A stretch of DNA of 64,000 nt from Gordonia sediminis (lineage in GTDB: Bacteria > Actinomycetota > Actinomycetes > Mycobacteriales > Mycobacteriaceae): assembly GCA_004193205.1 (NCBI GenBank), contig RZUM01000003.1:248001-312000 (forward strand). Reading direction: 5' to 3'. Both the position numbers and the translations under genes were made by a program. The notes below the pieces were generated by a model that saw only the letters and a list, made by a program, of their open reading frames with translations, made no database searches and was not told where the DNA came from. Positions 34,934 to 44,233 of this stretch are shown in pieces. Position 1 is the stretch's first letter. Each line of letters starts with the position of its first letter.

Positions 34934-36154
34934 ATGGCGAGGGTGACATCCACCCCCACACCGCGGCCGCTTCTGAGTGCGTGGCGATTCGTCGCCGTCT
35001 TCGGTGTGGTCAGTCTGCTGGCCGACGTCGTGTACGAGGGCGCCCGGTCCATCACCGGGCCACTGCTCGCGTCGCTGGGCGCGACGGGCCTGGTGGTCGG
35101 CGTCGTCACCGGCGTGGGGGAGGCCGCCGCACTGGGTCTGCGACTGGTGTCGGGACCGTTGGCCGACCGTACCCGCAGATTCTGGGCCTGGACCCTGGCC
35201 GGCTACGCCATCACCGTCATCTCCGTTCCGATGCTGGGCATCGCCGGCACCCTCTGGGTCGCCGGCGGCCTCGTCATCACCGAGCGCATCGGCAAGGCCG
35301 TGCGCAGCCCGGCCAAGGACACCCTGCTCTCGCACGCCACCCATGTCACCGGTCGGGGCCGGGGTTTCGCGGTCCACGAAGCGCTGGACCAGATCGGCGC
35401 GGTCCTCGGACCGCTGGTCGTCTCCGTGATGCTGGCACTCACCGGCGACGACTACGGCCCAACCCTGGCGATCCTGGCCCTTCCCGGTGTCGCGACACTC
35501 GCCCTCCTGGTGTGGCTTCGCCTACGGGTTCCCGAGCCCGCACTGTACGAACCGGTCGCGCCCGACGAGCCCGGACCGACCGATCCCACTCGCCGGACGA
35601 TCCCCGGGTTGCACCCGGGGATGCCGCGCCGGTTCTGGATCTACCTCGGGTTCACCGCGACCACGATGATCGGCTTCACCACCTTCGGCCTTCTGTCGTT
35701 TCACATGGCCGAGCAGGACATCGTGCCCACGCCTGCCGTGCCGCTGATCTACACCGCCGCCATGGCCGCCGACGCGGTGGCCGCCCTGGCCACCGGGTGG
35801 GCGTACGACCGGTACGGAGCCAGAACCCTCGCCGCGCTGCCTTTGCTCGCGGCGCTGACGCCGGTGTTGGCCTTCACCGACACCATCCTTCTGGTGATTG
35901 CGGGCACCTTGCTGTGGGGCGCCGCGGTCGGCATCCAGGAGTCGACGCTGCGCGCCGTCGTCGCCGATCTCGTCACCCCACCCCGACGAGCCACGGCGTA
36001 CGGCATCTTCGCCGCCGGCCTCGGTGCCGCCACCGCGCTCGGCGGCGTCCTCACCGGCTGGCTCTACGACGTGTCCATACCGGCTCTGATGGTGACCGTC
36101 GTGGTCGTCCAGCTCGTCGCGGTCGCGGTCGGTGTGGCAATCGTCCGGCGGTGA
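34934..36154 (+). CDS. major facilitator superfamily transporter
   Basis: About 406 aa with about 12 hydrophobic segments. The loop 2-3 region reads RLVSGPLADRTRRF, the MFS A-like motif, and the second half has ALATGWAYDRYGARTLA. It starts 44 bp after the PHA-synthase-like gene; the ATG at 34934 lacks a good RBS and the start is uncertain (GTG 34943 is an alternative). The substrate is unknown; homologous efflux proteins often export drugs or metabolites. It may be read through from the esterase operon. Confidence 0.8.
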   Translation: MARVTSTPTPRPLLSAWRFVAVFGVVSLLADVVYEGARSITGPLLASLGATGLVVGVVTGVGEAAALGLRLVSGPLADRTRRFWAWTLAGYAITVISVPMLGIAGTLWVAGGLVITERIGKAVRSPAKDTLLSHATHVTGRGRGFAVHEALDQIGAVLGPLVVSVMLALTGDDYGPTLAILALPGVATLALLVWLRLRVPEPALYEPVAPDEPGPTDPTRRTIPGLHPGMPRRFWIYLGFTATTMIGFTTFGLLSFHMAEQDIVPTPAVPLIYTAAMAADAVAALATGWAYDRYGARTLAALPLLAALTPVLAFTDTILLVIAGTLLWGAAVGIQESTLRAVVADLVTPPRRATAYGIFAAGLGAATALGGVLTGWLYDVSIPALMVTVVVVQLVAVAVGVAIVRR

Positions 36155-36229
36155 TGACTGCGACCGCCCAACGGATCTCCCGCCCGATTGGGCAGCGGCA
36201 CATTTTCCAGGGGCGGGTGGACGGTTAGT

Positions 36230-36245
36230 GTCGGATATATCTGAC
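36230..36245. promoter_or_regulatory. palindrome upstream of ALDH
   Basis: GTCGGATATATCTGAC is a 16-bp inverted repeat with one mismatched pair, 33 bp upstream of the ALDH start, where a -10 box or operator would be. The AT-rich centre is unusual here. Regulator unknown. Confidence 0.55.
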
Positions 36246-36277
36246 CAAATGTCGTCGACCACAAGGAGAAGTACGAG

Positions 36278-37801
36278 ATGACGACCACCGCAACCGATGT
36301 CGCCGAGACCATCGAGGTCCGCAATCCTGCCGACGGAGGCGTGGTCGGACAGGTTCCGAACGACTCGCGCGAGACCGTCGAGGCGAAGGTCAAGGCTCTC
36401 CGAGATGCACAACCGGCGTGGGAGGCCCTGGGCCCCAAGGAGCGGAGGCGTTGGTTCCTCAGACTGCAAGAGTGGGTCCTCGACAATGCGGAGCACATCA
36501 CCGATGTGCTGCAGTCGGAGACCGGTAAGTCGCGCGTGGACGCCAGCTTCGAGCCGGTGGTGTCCGCGGACCTACTCAACTACTGGTCGAAGAATGCCGC
36601 CAAGTTCCTGGCCGACAAGCATCCGCACCCGCACGGACCGCTCGGCCTGGCCAAGAACCTGGAGATCACCTACCGGCCGTATCCGGTGGTCGGCGTCATC
36701 ACGCCGTGGAACTTCCCCTTCCTCAACGGCGTGTTCGACGCCATCCCCGCCCTTGCCGCCGGTGCGTCGGTGCTGCTCAAACCGTCCGAGGTGACGCCGC
36801 TGTCCGCCGTGGAGTTCGTCCGCGGATGGAAGGAGATCGGCGCACCGCCGGTCCTGGAGATCAGCACCGGCTACGGCGCGACCGGTGCCGCGCTGGTCGA
36901 CACCGTCGACTACGTCCAGTTCACCGGGTCCACCCCGACCGGGCGGATCATCGCGCAGCAGTGCGCCGCACGATTGGTGCCCTATAGCCTCGAACTCGGC
37001 GGCAAAGACCCGGCCATCGTGCTCGCCGACGCCGACCTCGACCGCGCAGCAAACGGCATCGCCTGGGGAGGATTCTTCAACGCCGGTCAGGTGTGCATCT
37101 CCATCGAGCGGGTCTATGTCGAAGAATCGGTGTACGACGAGTTCCTGACGAAGCTCACCAAGAACGTCGACGAGTTGCGCATGGGTCAGGACGACCGCAG
37201 CTACCGCTACGACGTCGGAGCGCTCGCGACCGTGACACAACGCGACATCGTGCAGCGCCACGTGGAAGAGGCCGTCGCCGGTGGCGCCCGGATCATGACC
37301 GGTGGCGCTCCGACGGGCGTCGGCACCTTCTTCGCCCCGACCGTCCTGGCCGACGTCGAGCAATCCATGTCGTGCATTCAGGAGGAGACCTTCGGACCGA
37401 CCCTCCCAGTCGTCAAGGTGCGCGACGAGCAGGAAGCCATTGCGCTGGCGAATGATTCGCGCTATGGACTGTCCGCCTCGGTATGGACCCGTGACAAGCA
37501 GCGGGGGCAGCGGATCGCGCGTCAACTCGAGGCGGGCGCGGTGAACATCAACGACGCCTTCTCCAATACCTTCAACTTTGCGCTGCCGATGGGCGGCTGG
37601 AAGGAATCGGGCATCGGTGCCCGCTGGGGCGGCCCGAACGGAATCCTCAAGTACTGCCGCCAGCAAGCCATCACCACGCCACGCATCCCTGTTCAGAGCA
37701 AGGAACTGATCTGGTACCCGTATGCGCCGGCGGAGGTGAAGACGGCCCTGGCGCTCATGTGCGCCGGTGCGGCGAAGGGCCGGCGTCGGCTGGGTCTCTA
37801 G
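36278..37801 (+). CDS. aldehyde dehydrogenase (succinic-semialdehyde-like)
   Basis: 507 aa. TPWNFPFLNG, FTGSTPTGRIIAQQ, Glu in LELGGKDPA, Cys in FNAGQVCISIER, and a C-terminal GWKESGIGARWGG. The ATG at 36278 has AAGGAG upstream. It stands alone behind its own promoter. General NAD(P)+ aldehyde oxidation; the substrate is not identifiable. Confidence 0.9.
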   Translation: MTTTATDVAETIEVRNPADGGVVGQVPNDSRETVEAKVKALRDAQPAWEALGPKERRRWFLRLQEWVLDNAEHITDVLQSETGKSRVDASFEPVVSADLLNYWSKNAAKFLADKHPHPHGPLGLAKNLEITYRPYPVVGVITPWNFPFLNGVFDAIPALAAGASVLLKPSEVTPLSAVEFVRGWKEIGAPPVLEISTGYGATGAALVDTVDYVQFTGSTPTGRIIAQQCAARLVPYSLELGGKDPAIVLADADLDRAANGIAWGGFFNAGQVCISIERVYVEESVYDEFLTKLTKNVDELRMGQDDRSYRYDVGALATVTQRDIVQRHVEEAVAGGARIMTGGAPTGVGTFFAPTVLADVEQSMSCIQEETFGPTLPVVKVRDEQEAIALANDSRYGLSASVWTRDKQRGQRIARQLEAGAVNINDAFSNTFNFALPMGGWKESGIGARWGGPNGILKYCRQQAITTPRIPVQSKELIWYPYAPAEVKTALALMCAGAAKGRRRLGL

Positions 37802-37808
37802 GCCACCG

Positions 37809-38852
37809 TCACTCCGCGGTGAGCCGATAGCGGGTTCCGACGACGCTCGGGCCGTAACCTCCCGGCGCGAACGCATCGGCCAGCGCCGCCCTGGCCCGCC
37901 AGCCGGTGCAATGGCCGGGCGCGACGATCCGGGGCCGGATCCGATCGTGCAGGTCACGAACGGTGGCCTCGATGCGCTGCTCCATCGACCGGCCGGCCAG
38001 GTGGTAGCCGCCGAGCACCACGTCGACGGGCAGGTCACCGACAAGGTCCATCGCTTGGAGACAGGCGTTGACGACCCCGGCGTGCGAGCACGCGGACAAG
38101 ACCGTGACACCGCGGCCGCGGACGTGCGCGGCGAGCAACCGCTCGTCGAGGATCAACGGGTCGGGCACACAGACCTCACCGCGGATCGAGTGGTGCCCGT
38201 CGAGGCCGGTCTCTTAGTCGGTGAGCCGAGGGATCTCGCCACTGGCCGCCAGCAGTCCGACGACCGCATGTGCCTCGTCGTGCGTCTCGACCACCCCGCC
38301 GGCAGCCTCGATCTCCGCGACGGTGGGCTCGGGCGGGAGCAGTGCGAGCACCCCCGACGGCGTCAGCACGCCGCGCTGATCGGGCCGGTCGGGGTGGAGG
38401 TCGACGACGGGCGGTACCCGACCCGCGGTCTGGCGGGCGGCGGCGACGGCCGCGACGACGGCGGGCAGTCCGGCGCTGTGGTCGGAGTGCCAGTGCGATA
38501 GGAAGATCGTCTCGATCGTCGAGAGGTCGAGCCCGAGCCGTTCGGCGTTCTCGAGCCACACCTGTGCGTAAGGGCCGACGTCGAACAAGACCGTGCGTGT
38601 CTCGTCGCCGCGGCGGGCGGTGACGAGCACCGACAATCCATGGCAGGCCACGCACAGCCGGTCGAACACACAGATGCCGGGGTGTCCGTCGAAGTCCCGC
38701 CCCGGTGGGGTGCGGCCGAGCAGTGACGCCATCTCCGGGAGTTGCGGGACACCCGGGTCCACGCTCGACAACGTGTCGGTCTCGTTGTCGACGACGACGG
38801 TCAGGGTGAGCTCGTCGAGTATGGCCACGTCGGTGGGTTCCATAGCTCCCAT
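37809..38852 (-). pseudogene. metallo-beta-lactamase-fold hydrolase interrupted by one TAA
   Basis: The N-terminal part (38852 down to 38214, 212 codons) has the metal motif LSHWHSDHSAG and ends ...EIPRLTD, then TAA at 38214-38216. The same frame continues ETGLDGHHSIRGEVC and runs open to 37809, ending with VLSACSHAGVVN (metal-binding His) and VAPGHCTGW. With the TAA read as Tyr the protein would be about 346 aa, a normal size for the cytosolic MBL hydrolase family (dihydropterin-synthase-like). No frameshift is needed. The gene is either a very recent pseudogene or a sequence error. Confidence 0.85.
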
Positions 38853-38870
38853 TGTGGCCCGGCGGGCGCA

Positions 38871-39389
38871 TCAGATGCCGAACGGCGCCGCGTAGCGGAC
38901 GGTGCCACCGGGGAGGGGCCGATCGGTCAGGCTCATCGCCATCAGCGCGTCGTCGGGCACGTCGACGGTGAGCCGGATGCCGTACCGACGTGCCCGGTGG
39001 AAGCCGAAGCGTGGGTAGTAGCCGGGATGGCCGAGGACGATGACGAATGATTCACCGGCCGATGTCGCGGCCGTCAGTACCGCGCGGATCGCAGCCGACC
39101 CCGCACCCCTGCGCTGATACTCGGGGAGCACCGAACACGGTGCGAGGCACAGTGCGGGGGTGTCGTCGAGGTGGCAGCGGGTCAGGAGGGCGTAGCCGAC
39201 GGCACTCCCGTCGGCTGTGGCGCTGATCATCGACAGTCCGTCGATCCACGCGGGGTCCGCGCGTAATGCGTCGACGAGGTCTGCCTCCTCCGCGGTGTCG
39301 AACGCGGCCAGGTTGATCCGACGGATGTCACCGATATCGGAGGGGGTTTCGGGGCGAGTCTGCCAGATCTGCTGGGCGGGCATCGTCAT
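38871..39389 (-). CDS. GNAT-family N-acetyltransferase
   Basis: 172 aa. It has IRRINLAAFDTAEEADLVDAL and the acetyl-CoA loop LPEYQRRGAGSAAIRAV, then VLGHPGYYPRFGFHRARRYG as in YhbS-type acetyltransferases. The start is ATG at 39387-39389 with a second ATG two codons on. It follows (in transcription terms, precedes) the broken MBL gene on the same strand and is divergent from the kinase. Acceptor unknown. Confidence 0.85.
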   Translation of the reverse strand: MTMPAQQIWQTRPETPSDIGDIRRINLAAFDTAEEADLVDALRADPAWIDGLSMISATADGSAVGYALLTRCHLDDTPALCLAPCSVLPEYQRRGAGSAAIRAVLTAATSAGESFVIVLGHPGYYPRFGFHRARRYGIRLTVDVPDDALMAMSLTDRPLPGGTVRYAAPFGI

Positions 39390-39458
39390 TCTGATCACCT
39401 GGGAAGCACGAGAGTAGGGGCGTTGTCGCTCCTCAAGTCTTACGCCTATCGTCGCACC

Positions 39459-40100
39459 ATGTGCGTGCCGACCGTCCTGTCCGACGTCGATGACCTGCTC
39501 GCGGCCCGTCGGGACCGAGTCGTCGTCGGTGTGACCGGTCCACCGGGTGCGGGGAAGTCGACGATCGCCGGCGCCATCGTCGAGCACCATCGTCACGTCC
39601 ACGGCGAGGACGCGGTCGGATATCTGCCGATGGACGGCTTCCATCTGTCGAACGCCGTGCTGGCCCGCCTCGGACGAGCCGACCGCAAGGGAGCGCCGGA
39701 CACCTTCGATGTCGAGGGTTACATCGCGCTGCTGACGAGGGTGACTCGAGCCGATCATGACGTCTATGCGCCCGACTTCGATCACACGGCGGGCGAACCG
39801 ATCGCCGCGAGCCTGGTGCTTCCGGCAACCGCGCGACTGATCGTCACCGAAGGCAACTACCTCGGCCTCGAGGACACGAGGTGGACGGGTGTGTTCGGAC
39901 TACTCGACCGTCTCTACTACGTCGACGCCCCGACCGAGGTCCGTCGTGAGCGTTTAGTGCGTCGCCACATCGCGGCCGGCAAGTCTGCGGCGGCCGCGCA
40001 GGCGTGGGTCGACGACGTCGACGAGCCGAACGCTCGACTCGTCGCGACCGCACGTCACCGTGCACACCTCGTTCTCGACGGCACGAGCAACTGGCGTTGA
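39459..40100 (+). CDS. P-loop nucleoside/sugar kinase-like protein
   Basis: 213 aa. Walker A GPPGAGKST at residues 28-36, then YLPMDGFHLSN, the phosphate-acceptor region of the uridine kinase/pantothenate kinase group. It continues DTFDVEGY, VYAPDFDHTAGEP and TEGNYLGLED. Substrate could be fructose, nucleoside or pantothenate-like. RBS is not visible at ATG 39459; TTG 39423 is an alternative. Divergent from the GNAT gene. Confidence 0.8.
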   Translation: MCVPTVLSDVDDLLAARRDRVVVGVTGPPGAGKSTIAGAIVEHHRHVHGEDAVGYLPMDGFHLSNAVLARLGRADRKGAPDTFDVEGYIALLTRVTRADHDVYAPDFDHTAGEPIAASLVLPATARLIVTEGNYLGLEDTRWTGVFGLLDRLYYVDAPTEVRRERLVRRHIAAGKSAAAAQAWVDDVDEPNARLVATARHRAHLVLDGTSNWR

Positions 40101-40156
40101 CGAGGCAGCTCGAGTGCCGATGAACGGTCAACTGAGACCCGATCGTGCGACCACGA

Positions 40157-41086
40157 TCAGGCGCTGGTGACCGCGCGCTCCTGCGTGGCGGTGATCCGCC
40201 GCCTCAACTGTTCGATCTCCGGCAGCGCCTGACGGTAGTAGGGCTTGGGGAAGGATAACGCGTTCGGCATGGACGTCGACCCGTAGGACACAACCTTCTC
40301 ATCCCGGTGGAGCTTCAGCCAGTGGTCGCGGTCACCGCATTCCGGGTGGGCGGGCGTGAGCACCTCGATATCGCCGCTGAGCGCGCCACAGTTGTACTCG
40401 ATTCCGGTGATCTCCGGATACGGGATGGTCGTTTCGCGAACGCCCTCCGCCTCGTCGGCGAGATGACCCTTCTTGAGCAGGACGACGCGGTCGTCGAAGG
40501 CCACGAGTTGACCCGCACGCCCGCTGTTGAGGACAAGCCATGGCATTTCGCCGGCCGCCGAGTGCTCATGAATTGTCGTCCACTGCGCAGGCGTCATCGG
40601 CTCGCCGAACACCTGAACACCATTCTGCGCGGCTTCCCACTGGGACTCGGCCCGTCGTCGCTGCTCTTCCAAATCCCGTAACTGCATGATTCCCTCCCTG
40701 GCTGCCGGATCGACGCCTTCCCGCTGCAGATAGTCGAGAAAGTAGGCGATGAATTCGGTTTCAGTTTTGTCGAACGCTCCGAAAGTCACCGGTCCGCTGG
40801 GCGTACGCACCGACATGGTCGGCACGAGCCGCACGGGCGCGAGGTCGAAACCCACGATCTCGTCGGCCGGGACCGCGAAGACAACGCACATGCCATCCGA
40901 CGACGCGAAGTCGGTGTTGAATCCGACGACACGAGCGTTGGTGAATGCGACACCTTCAGTGGCGGGTTTCAGGTGACAGGCGGATGCGAATCCGCGAATG
41001 ACCTCGCCGTCGGCGAGGTGTGGGGCGAGGCGTTGCTTCCAGTGGGCTGCCTTCAAGGCGCTTACCTGCGGACTCAACTTCGCCAT
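40157..41086 (-). CDS. PH-like domain protein of unknown function
   Basis: 309 aa, no signal peptide or transmembrane segment. Two halves each read like bacterial PH (bPH) domains: VAFTNARVVGFNTDFASSDG with IVGFDLAPVR in the first, and FDDRVVLLKKGHLAD with ITGIEYNCGALSGDIEVLTP in the second. A helical, charged linker (LRDLEEQRRRAESQWEAA) sits between them. A regulatory or scaffold role is possible. It stands alone. Confidence 0.6.
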   Translation of the reverse strand: MAKLSPQVSALKAAHWKQRLAPHLADGEVIRGFASACHLKPATEGVAFTNARVVGFNTDFASSDGMCVVFAVPADEIVGFDLAPVRLVPTMSVRTPSGPVTFGAFDKTETEFIAYFLDYLQREGVDPAAREGIMQLRDLEEQRRRAESQWEAAQNGVQVFGEPMTPAQWTTIHEHSAAGEMPWLVLNSGRAGQLVAFDDRVVLLKKGHLADEAEGVRETTIPYPEITGIEYNCGALSGDIEVLTPAHPECGDRDHWLKLHRDEKVVSYGSTSMPNALSFPKPYYRQALPEIEQLRRRITATQERAVTSA

Positions 41087-41428
41087 AACTTCATGGTCAC
41101 TCCCAGGTCACCGCTCTGCAACTCGAAGTGACCAGCGGCATATCGACCAGGAACCCAAGTTGTGCAGGGCAATTGACGGCCGATGACCTCGGCGTCACCG
41201 CCTCCACGGATGGGAGGAGGCGAATTTCTCATCACCGCAACATGTTCCGCAGATCGGGAGACACGGCGGTCGACGGCCGCAGGGGCGCCGCGTCCGCCGG
41301 CCACTCGGTCATTTGCCCAATCGACCTCGACGGCAGGGCTTGACGGACTTACAACGTAAGTCTAGATTGAATCCTGCAAGCCTTACAGCGTAAGACGCCC
41401 TCGCCGCACTCTTCGATCGGAGGACCCG
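41087..41428. other. gene-free region with tandem operators
   Basis: No coding sequence is convincing over 41087-41340. The last 90 bp carry two CTTAC-type palindromes listed separately and an AT-richer stretch that probably contains the promoter of the DUF4386 gene. Confidence 0.6.
41348..41394. promoter_or_regulatory. two matching 13-bp operators
   Basis: CTTACAACGTAAG (41348-41360) and CTTACAGCGTAAG (41382-41394) are near-identical palindromes with starts 34 bp apart, about three helical turns. This is typical of TetR-family operators. No TetR gene is adjacent, so the regulator is elsewhere. Confidence 0.75.
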
Positions 41429-42199
41429 ATGACCGCCTCACCACCCGCTGTTCTCACGCCACCGCGCTCGGCCGCCCGCTGGGCCGGCCTGGGCTACCTC
41501 GCCATCTTCGTGCTGGCGGTGTTCGCAAACTTCTTTGCCATCGGGACCGTGTACGACCCCGACGACGCGTCGGCGACGCTGGATGGGGTCGCCACATCGG
41601 CTGGCCTGCTCCGGATGGGTCTGCTGGCGTTCCTGGCGGTGTTCCTCATCGATGTCCTGATCGCGTGGGCCCTCTACGTCCTGTTTCGCCCGGTCCAGCG
41701 GGATCTCGCGCTACTGACTGCATGGTCACGCCTGGTCCACACGGTGTTCCTGGGAGTCGGCCTGGTCTTCGCCTTCGGAGCCCTCGTGATCGTCGAACAG
41801 GACGCGCCGGGGCAAGCAGCGGCCGGCGACGTCCAGCTCGCGATGCGGTTGTTCGACATGACGTGGCTGATCGGACTCGCGGCCTTCGGGGTGCACCTGA
41901 TCCTGTTGGCACGCCTCCTGTGGACCTCGGCGGGCGGACCTCGATGGATCGCCGCGGTGCTGACCGTCGCCGGTGCCGCGTACATCGTCGATACCGTCGC
42001 GCATATCGCGCTGGCCGACTACGCGTCCTACGCCGACATCTTCCTGCCGGTCGTCGCCGTGCCATCGGTGGTGGGCGAGTTGGCTCTCACGGTCTGGCTG
42101 TTGGCGGTCGCCCGCGGACGACGCCCGGTGCCGACCGCCGGTCGCGGCGAGTCGCCGGCCAAGGCTCAGATCACTGATTTCGCGGACTGGGCTCAATAG
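41429..42199 (+). CDS. DUF4386-type membrane protein
   Basis: 256 aa with about six hydrophobic segments (GLGYLAIFVLAVFANFFAIG, LAFLAVFLIDVLIAWALYVL and others). The topology and AARWAGLGYLAIF start match DUF4386 proteins, whose function is unknown. The stop is 1 bp before the YceI-like gene. Start supported by GGAGG upstream. Transcription is probably under the paired palindromes. Confidence 0.75.
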   Translation: MTASPPAVLTPPRSAARWAGLGYLAIFVLAVFANFFAIGTVYDPDDASATLDGVATSAGLLRMGLLAFLAVFLIDVLIAWALYVLFRPVQRDLALLTAWSRLVHTVFLGVGLVFAFGALVIVEQDAPGQAAAGDVQLAMRLFDMTWLIGLAAFGVHLILLARLLWTSAGGPRWIAAVLTVAGAAYIVDTVAHIALADYASYADIFLPVVAVPSVVGELALTVWLLAVARGRRPVPTAGRGESPAKAQITDFADWAQ

Positions 42200-42200
42200 A

Positions 42201-42761
42201 ATGCCGAACGTGGACGACACCACCTGGGAACTCACTGCGGCCGACGGTTCGGTCATCGTCCACACGGGCGTGACCGGCCGTGCGGCGCGCACCGGACATC
42301 GACTCACGATCGAGATGCAGCGATGGTCGGCGTCGGTGACCTGGGGTGACGGCGAGCCCACCGCCCTGACAGCGACGATTCCGGTCGATTCGCTGCAGGT
42401 GCGATCCGGCGAAGGGGGACTGACCCCGTTCACCGGCGTCGAGAAATCGGTGGCGCGCGCCAACGCAGTGAAGACGCTGCGCGCCGACCGGTTCAGCGAT
42501 ATCACCTTCGAAGCGAGTTCGATCCAGAAATCGGTCGACGGTTACCACGTCGACGGCACACTCACGATCCACGGCCAGAGTCGATCCCATGGACTCGATC
42601 TGACCGTCGACGATCGCGGCGATCGGTGGGTGATCACGACGGACACCGGGATCACCCAGAGCGATTTCGGGATCAAGCCCTATTCGCAGATGATGGGCGC
42701 GCTCAAGGTCGCCGACGATGTGCGCGTGACCGTCGAGGTCAGCCACACCAAAAGTGACTGA
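42201..42761 (+). CDS. YceI-family lipid-binding protein
   Basis: 186 aa. VDSLQVRSGEGG, then DRFSDITFEASSIQ, HVDGTLTIHGQSRSHGLDL and DFGIKPYSQMMGALKV give the YceI lipocalin-like barrel, which binds isoprenoid chains. No signal peptide, so cytoplasmic. It directly follows the DUF4386 gene and should be co-transcribed. Confidence 0.82.
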   Translation: MPNVDDTTWELTAADGSVIVHTGVTGRAARTGHRLTIEMQRWSASVTWGDGEPTALTATIPVDSLQVRSGEGGLTPFTGVEKSVARANAVKTLRADRFSDITFEASSIQKSVDGYHVDGTLTIHGQSRSHGLDLTVDDRGDRWVITTDTGITQSDFGIKPYSQMMGALKVADDVRVTVEVSHTKSD

Positions 42762-42776
42762 CCGGGCCGGGCATCG

Positions 42777-43199
42777 TCACGCCGCGCCGGAATCGACCTC
42801 TTCTTCGGGGTAGCCGGCCATCATGAGCGACGAGACCGCCGAGAGGGCTTCGGTCCACGCCGCACTCATCTCTGCGGTCCAGCCACCTCCGCCGATCTCG
42901 GCCATCGCAGCGATCATGCACTCACCGACCGCGTCGTACATCGGTGCGGTGACACCCAGATCGGCGTGCCGACGTCCCAGACTCCCGAGATTGGCTGTCA
43001 GCCATTGCGGGTCATCGAGATTGTCGAGCACCGACACGATCGCGGTATGCAGCATCTCTGCCTGAATCTTGGTGTCACGCTGGAACATCGGCCTGACAGC
43101 AGGGTAGCGCTCGAACAAGATCTCATAGAACCGGATGGTCAGTCCGTCGTCGGGCAGGTCAACGAGAGCGAGACTGTTCTCCAGAAGCAGTTTGTCCAT
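42777..43199 (-). CDS. single-domain globin (flavohemoglobin-type)
   Basis: 140 aa. FYEILFERYPAVRPMFQRD, then RRHADLGV where the proximal His is expected. It ends without a reductase domain. Homologous to the globin part of Hmp and to Vitreoscilla-type hemoglobins; likely role in O2 or NO handling. ATG at 43197-43199; RBS weak, an upstream in-frame start is possible. Convergent with the YceI gene. Confidence 0.8.
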   Translation of the reverse strand: MDKLLLENSLALVDLPDDGLTIRFYEILFERYPAVRPMFQRDTKIQAEMLHTAIVSVLDNLDDPQWLTANLGSLGRRHADLGVTAPMYDAVGECMIAAMAEIGGGGWTAEMSAAWTEALSAVSSLMMAGYPEEEVDSGAA

Positions 43200-43318
43200 G
43201 CACCACCACGTTGCCGCAGGTGGGTTGCGGCGCGACAACGCGCGTGAATGAACGGGGTAACCGAGATCTCACAAGCGTCGAATGGCCGTTGTGAGTCCGG
43301 TGTTTGACTTGGTCAGAC

Positions 43319-44233
43319 TCAGGCCAGAACTCGTACCAGGAAGTCCACCTCATCGGCGAGCACCTTCGCCTGCCATGCGCCGGCGTACACGTCGAAGTGG
43401 TCGACCGGGTATTCCAGCACGGTCGTCGGGCCACCGGCACGCCGCGCCGCCTTCCGCGCTGCATCGGGCGGAGCCACCCGATCCTCGCTGCCGATCTGAA
43501 TGAGCATGGGGCACAAGACTTTCGACACCTGCGTGATCGGGCGGTTCACGACGACCTCGAGCGCCGTCCGGGCGCACACGTCGTTGCGCCATGTCGGTCC
43601 ACCGATCGCCTCGTAGGATTCCAGGGCACCGGGGGTGGCGATGATCGCCGCCGAACCGGGTTTCGCGGCGAGTGGGATGCGGTGCGGCGCCGAACCGGTC
43701 AGCGTCGAGAACGCATCGCGCAGGCCATGCGCCACCAGTTTCAGCGGCGCGACCGGTCCGGCGTACCGGGCGATCTCCGCAACGGCCGCCACACCGTCGG
43801 GTGCCGGCACGAGCGAGACCACCGCCGCGATCCGCGGATCCTCTGCCGCGACCGCCAGGACGTGACCGCCCGAGTACGACGTACCCCAGACCGCGATGCG
43901 CTCGGGGTCGACGCCCCGCATCCGCCGGGCTGCCTCGATGGCGGCACGGTAGTCCTGGCGCTGCATCTGGTAGGACACGACCTGACGGGGAGTGCCCTCG
44001 GACGCGCCGAAGGTGCGGTAGTCGAAGACGAAGGAGTCGATTCCGGCGGCAGCGAACCCTTCGGCGAAGTCCATCAGCGCGGTGTCGCGAGTGCCTCCGA
44101 ACCCGTGCGCGATGACGACACATGGTCGTAATCCACCGTGTGACAGGTCATCCGAGGTGGCACGAACATGCCAGGCCGAGCAGCGCACACCGTGGCTGGT
44201 GAAGGAGACGTCCATCGACTCGAGATCGGCCAT
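43319..44233 (-). CDS. alpha/beta hydrolase (dienelactone/S9-like)
   Basis: 304 aa. AHGFGGTRDTALMDFAEGF near the N-terminus, nucleophile elbow VWGTSYSGGHVL, then IGSEDRVAPPDAAR (Asp) and PVDHFDVYAG (His). Typical of small-ester or lactone hydrolases. Its ATG shares one base with the stop of the monooxygenase (TGATG), so the two are coupled. This suits a Baeyer-Villiger pathway where the FMO makes an ester or lactone that this enzyme opens (inference). Confidence 0.85.
   Translation of the reverse strand: MADLESMDVSFTSHGVRCSAWHVRATSDDLSHGGLRPCVVIAHGFGGTRDTALMDFAEGFAAAGIDSFVFDYRTFGASEGTPRQVVSYQMQRQDYRAAIEAARRMRGVDPERIAVWGTSYSGGHVLAVAAEDPRIAAVVSLVPAPDGVAAVAEIARYAGPVAPLKLVAHGLRDAFSTLTGSAPHRIPLAAKPGSAAIIATPGALESYEAIGGPTWRNDVCARTALEVVVNRPITQVSKVLCPMLIQIGSEDRVAPPDAARKAARRAGGPTTVLEYPVDHFDVYAGAWQAKVLADEVDFLVRVLA

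Noticed and set aside
38214-38216. Selenocysteine or recoding at the MBL stop
   Set aside because: The stop is TAA, not TGA, and the family has Tyr-like residues here, not Cys. No recoding element seen.
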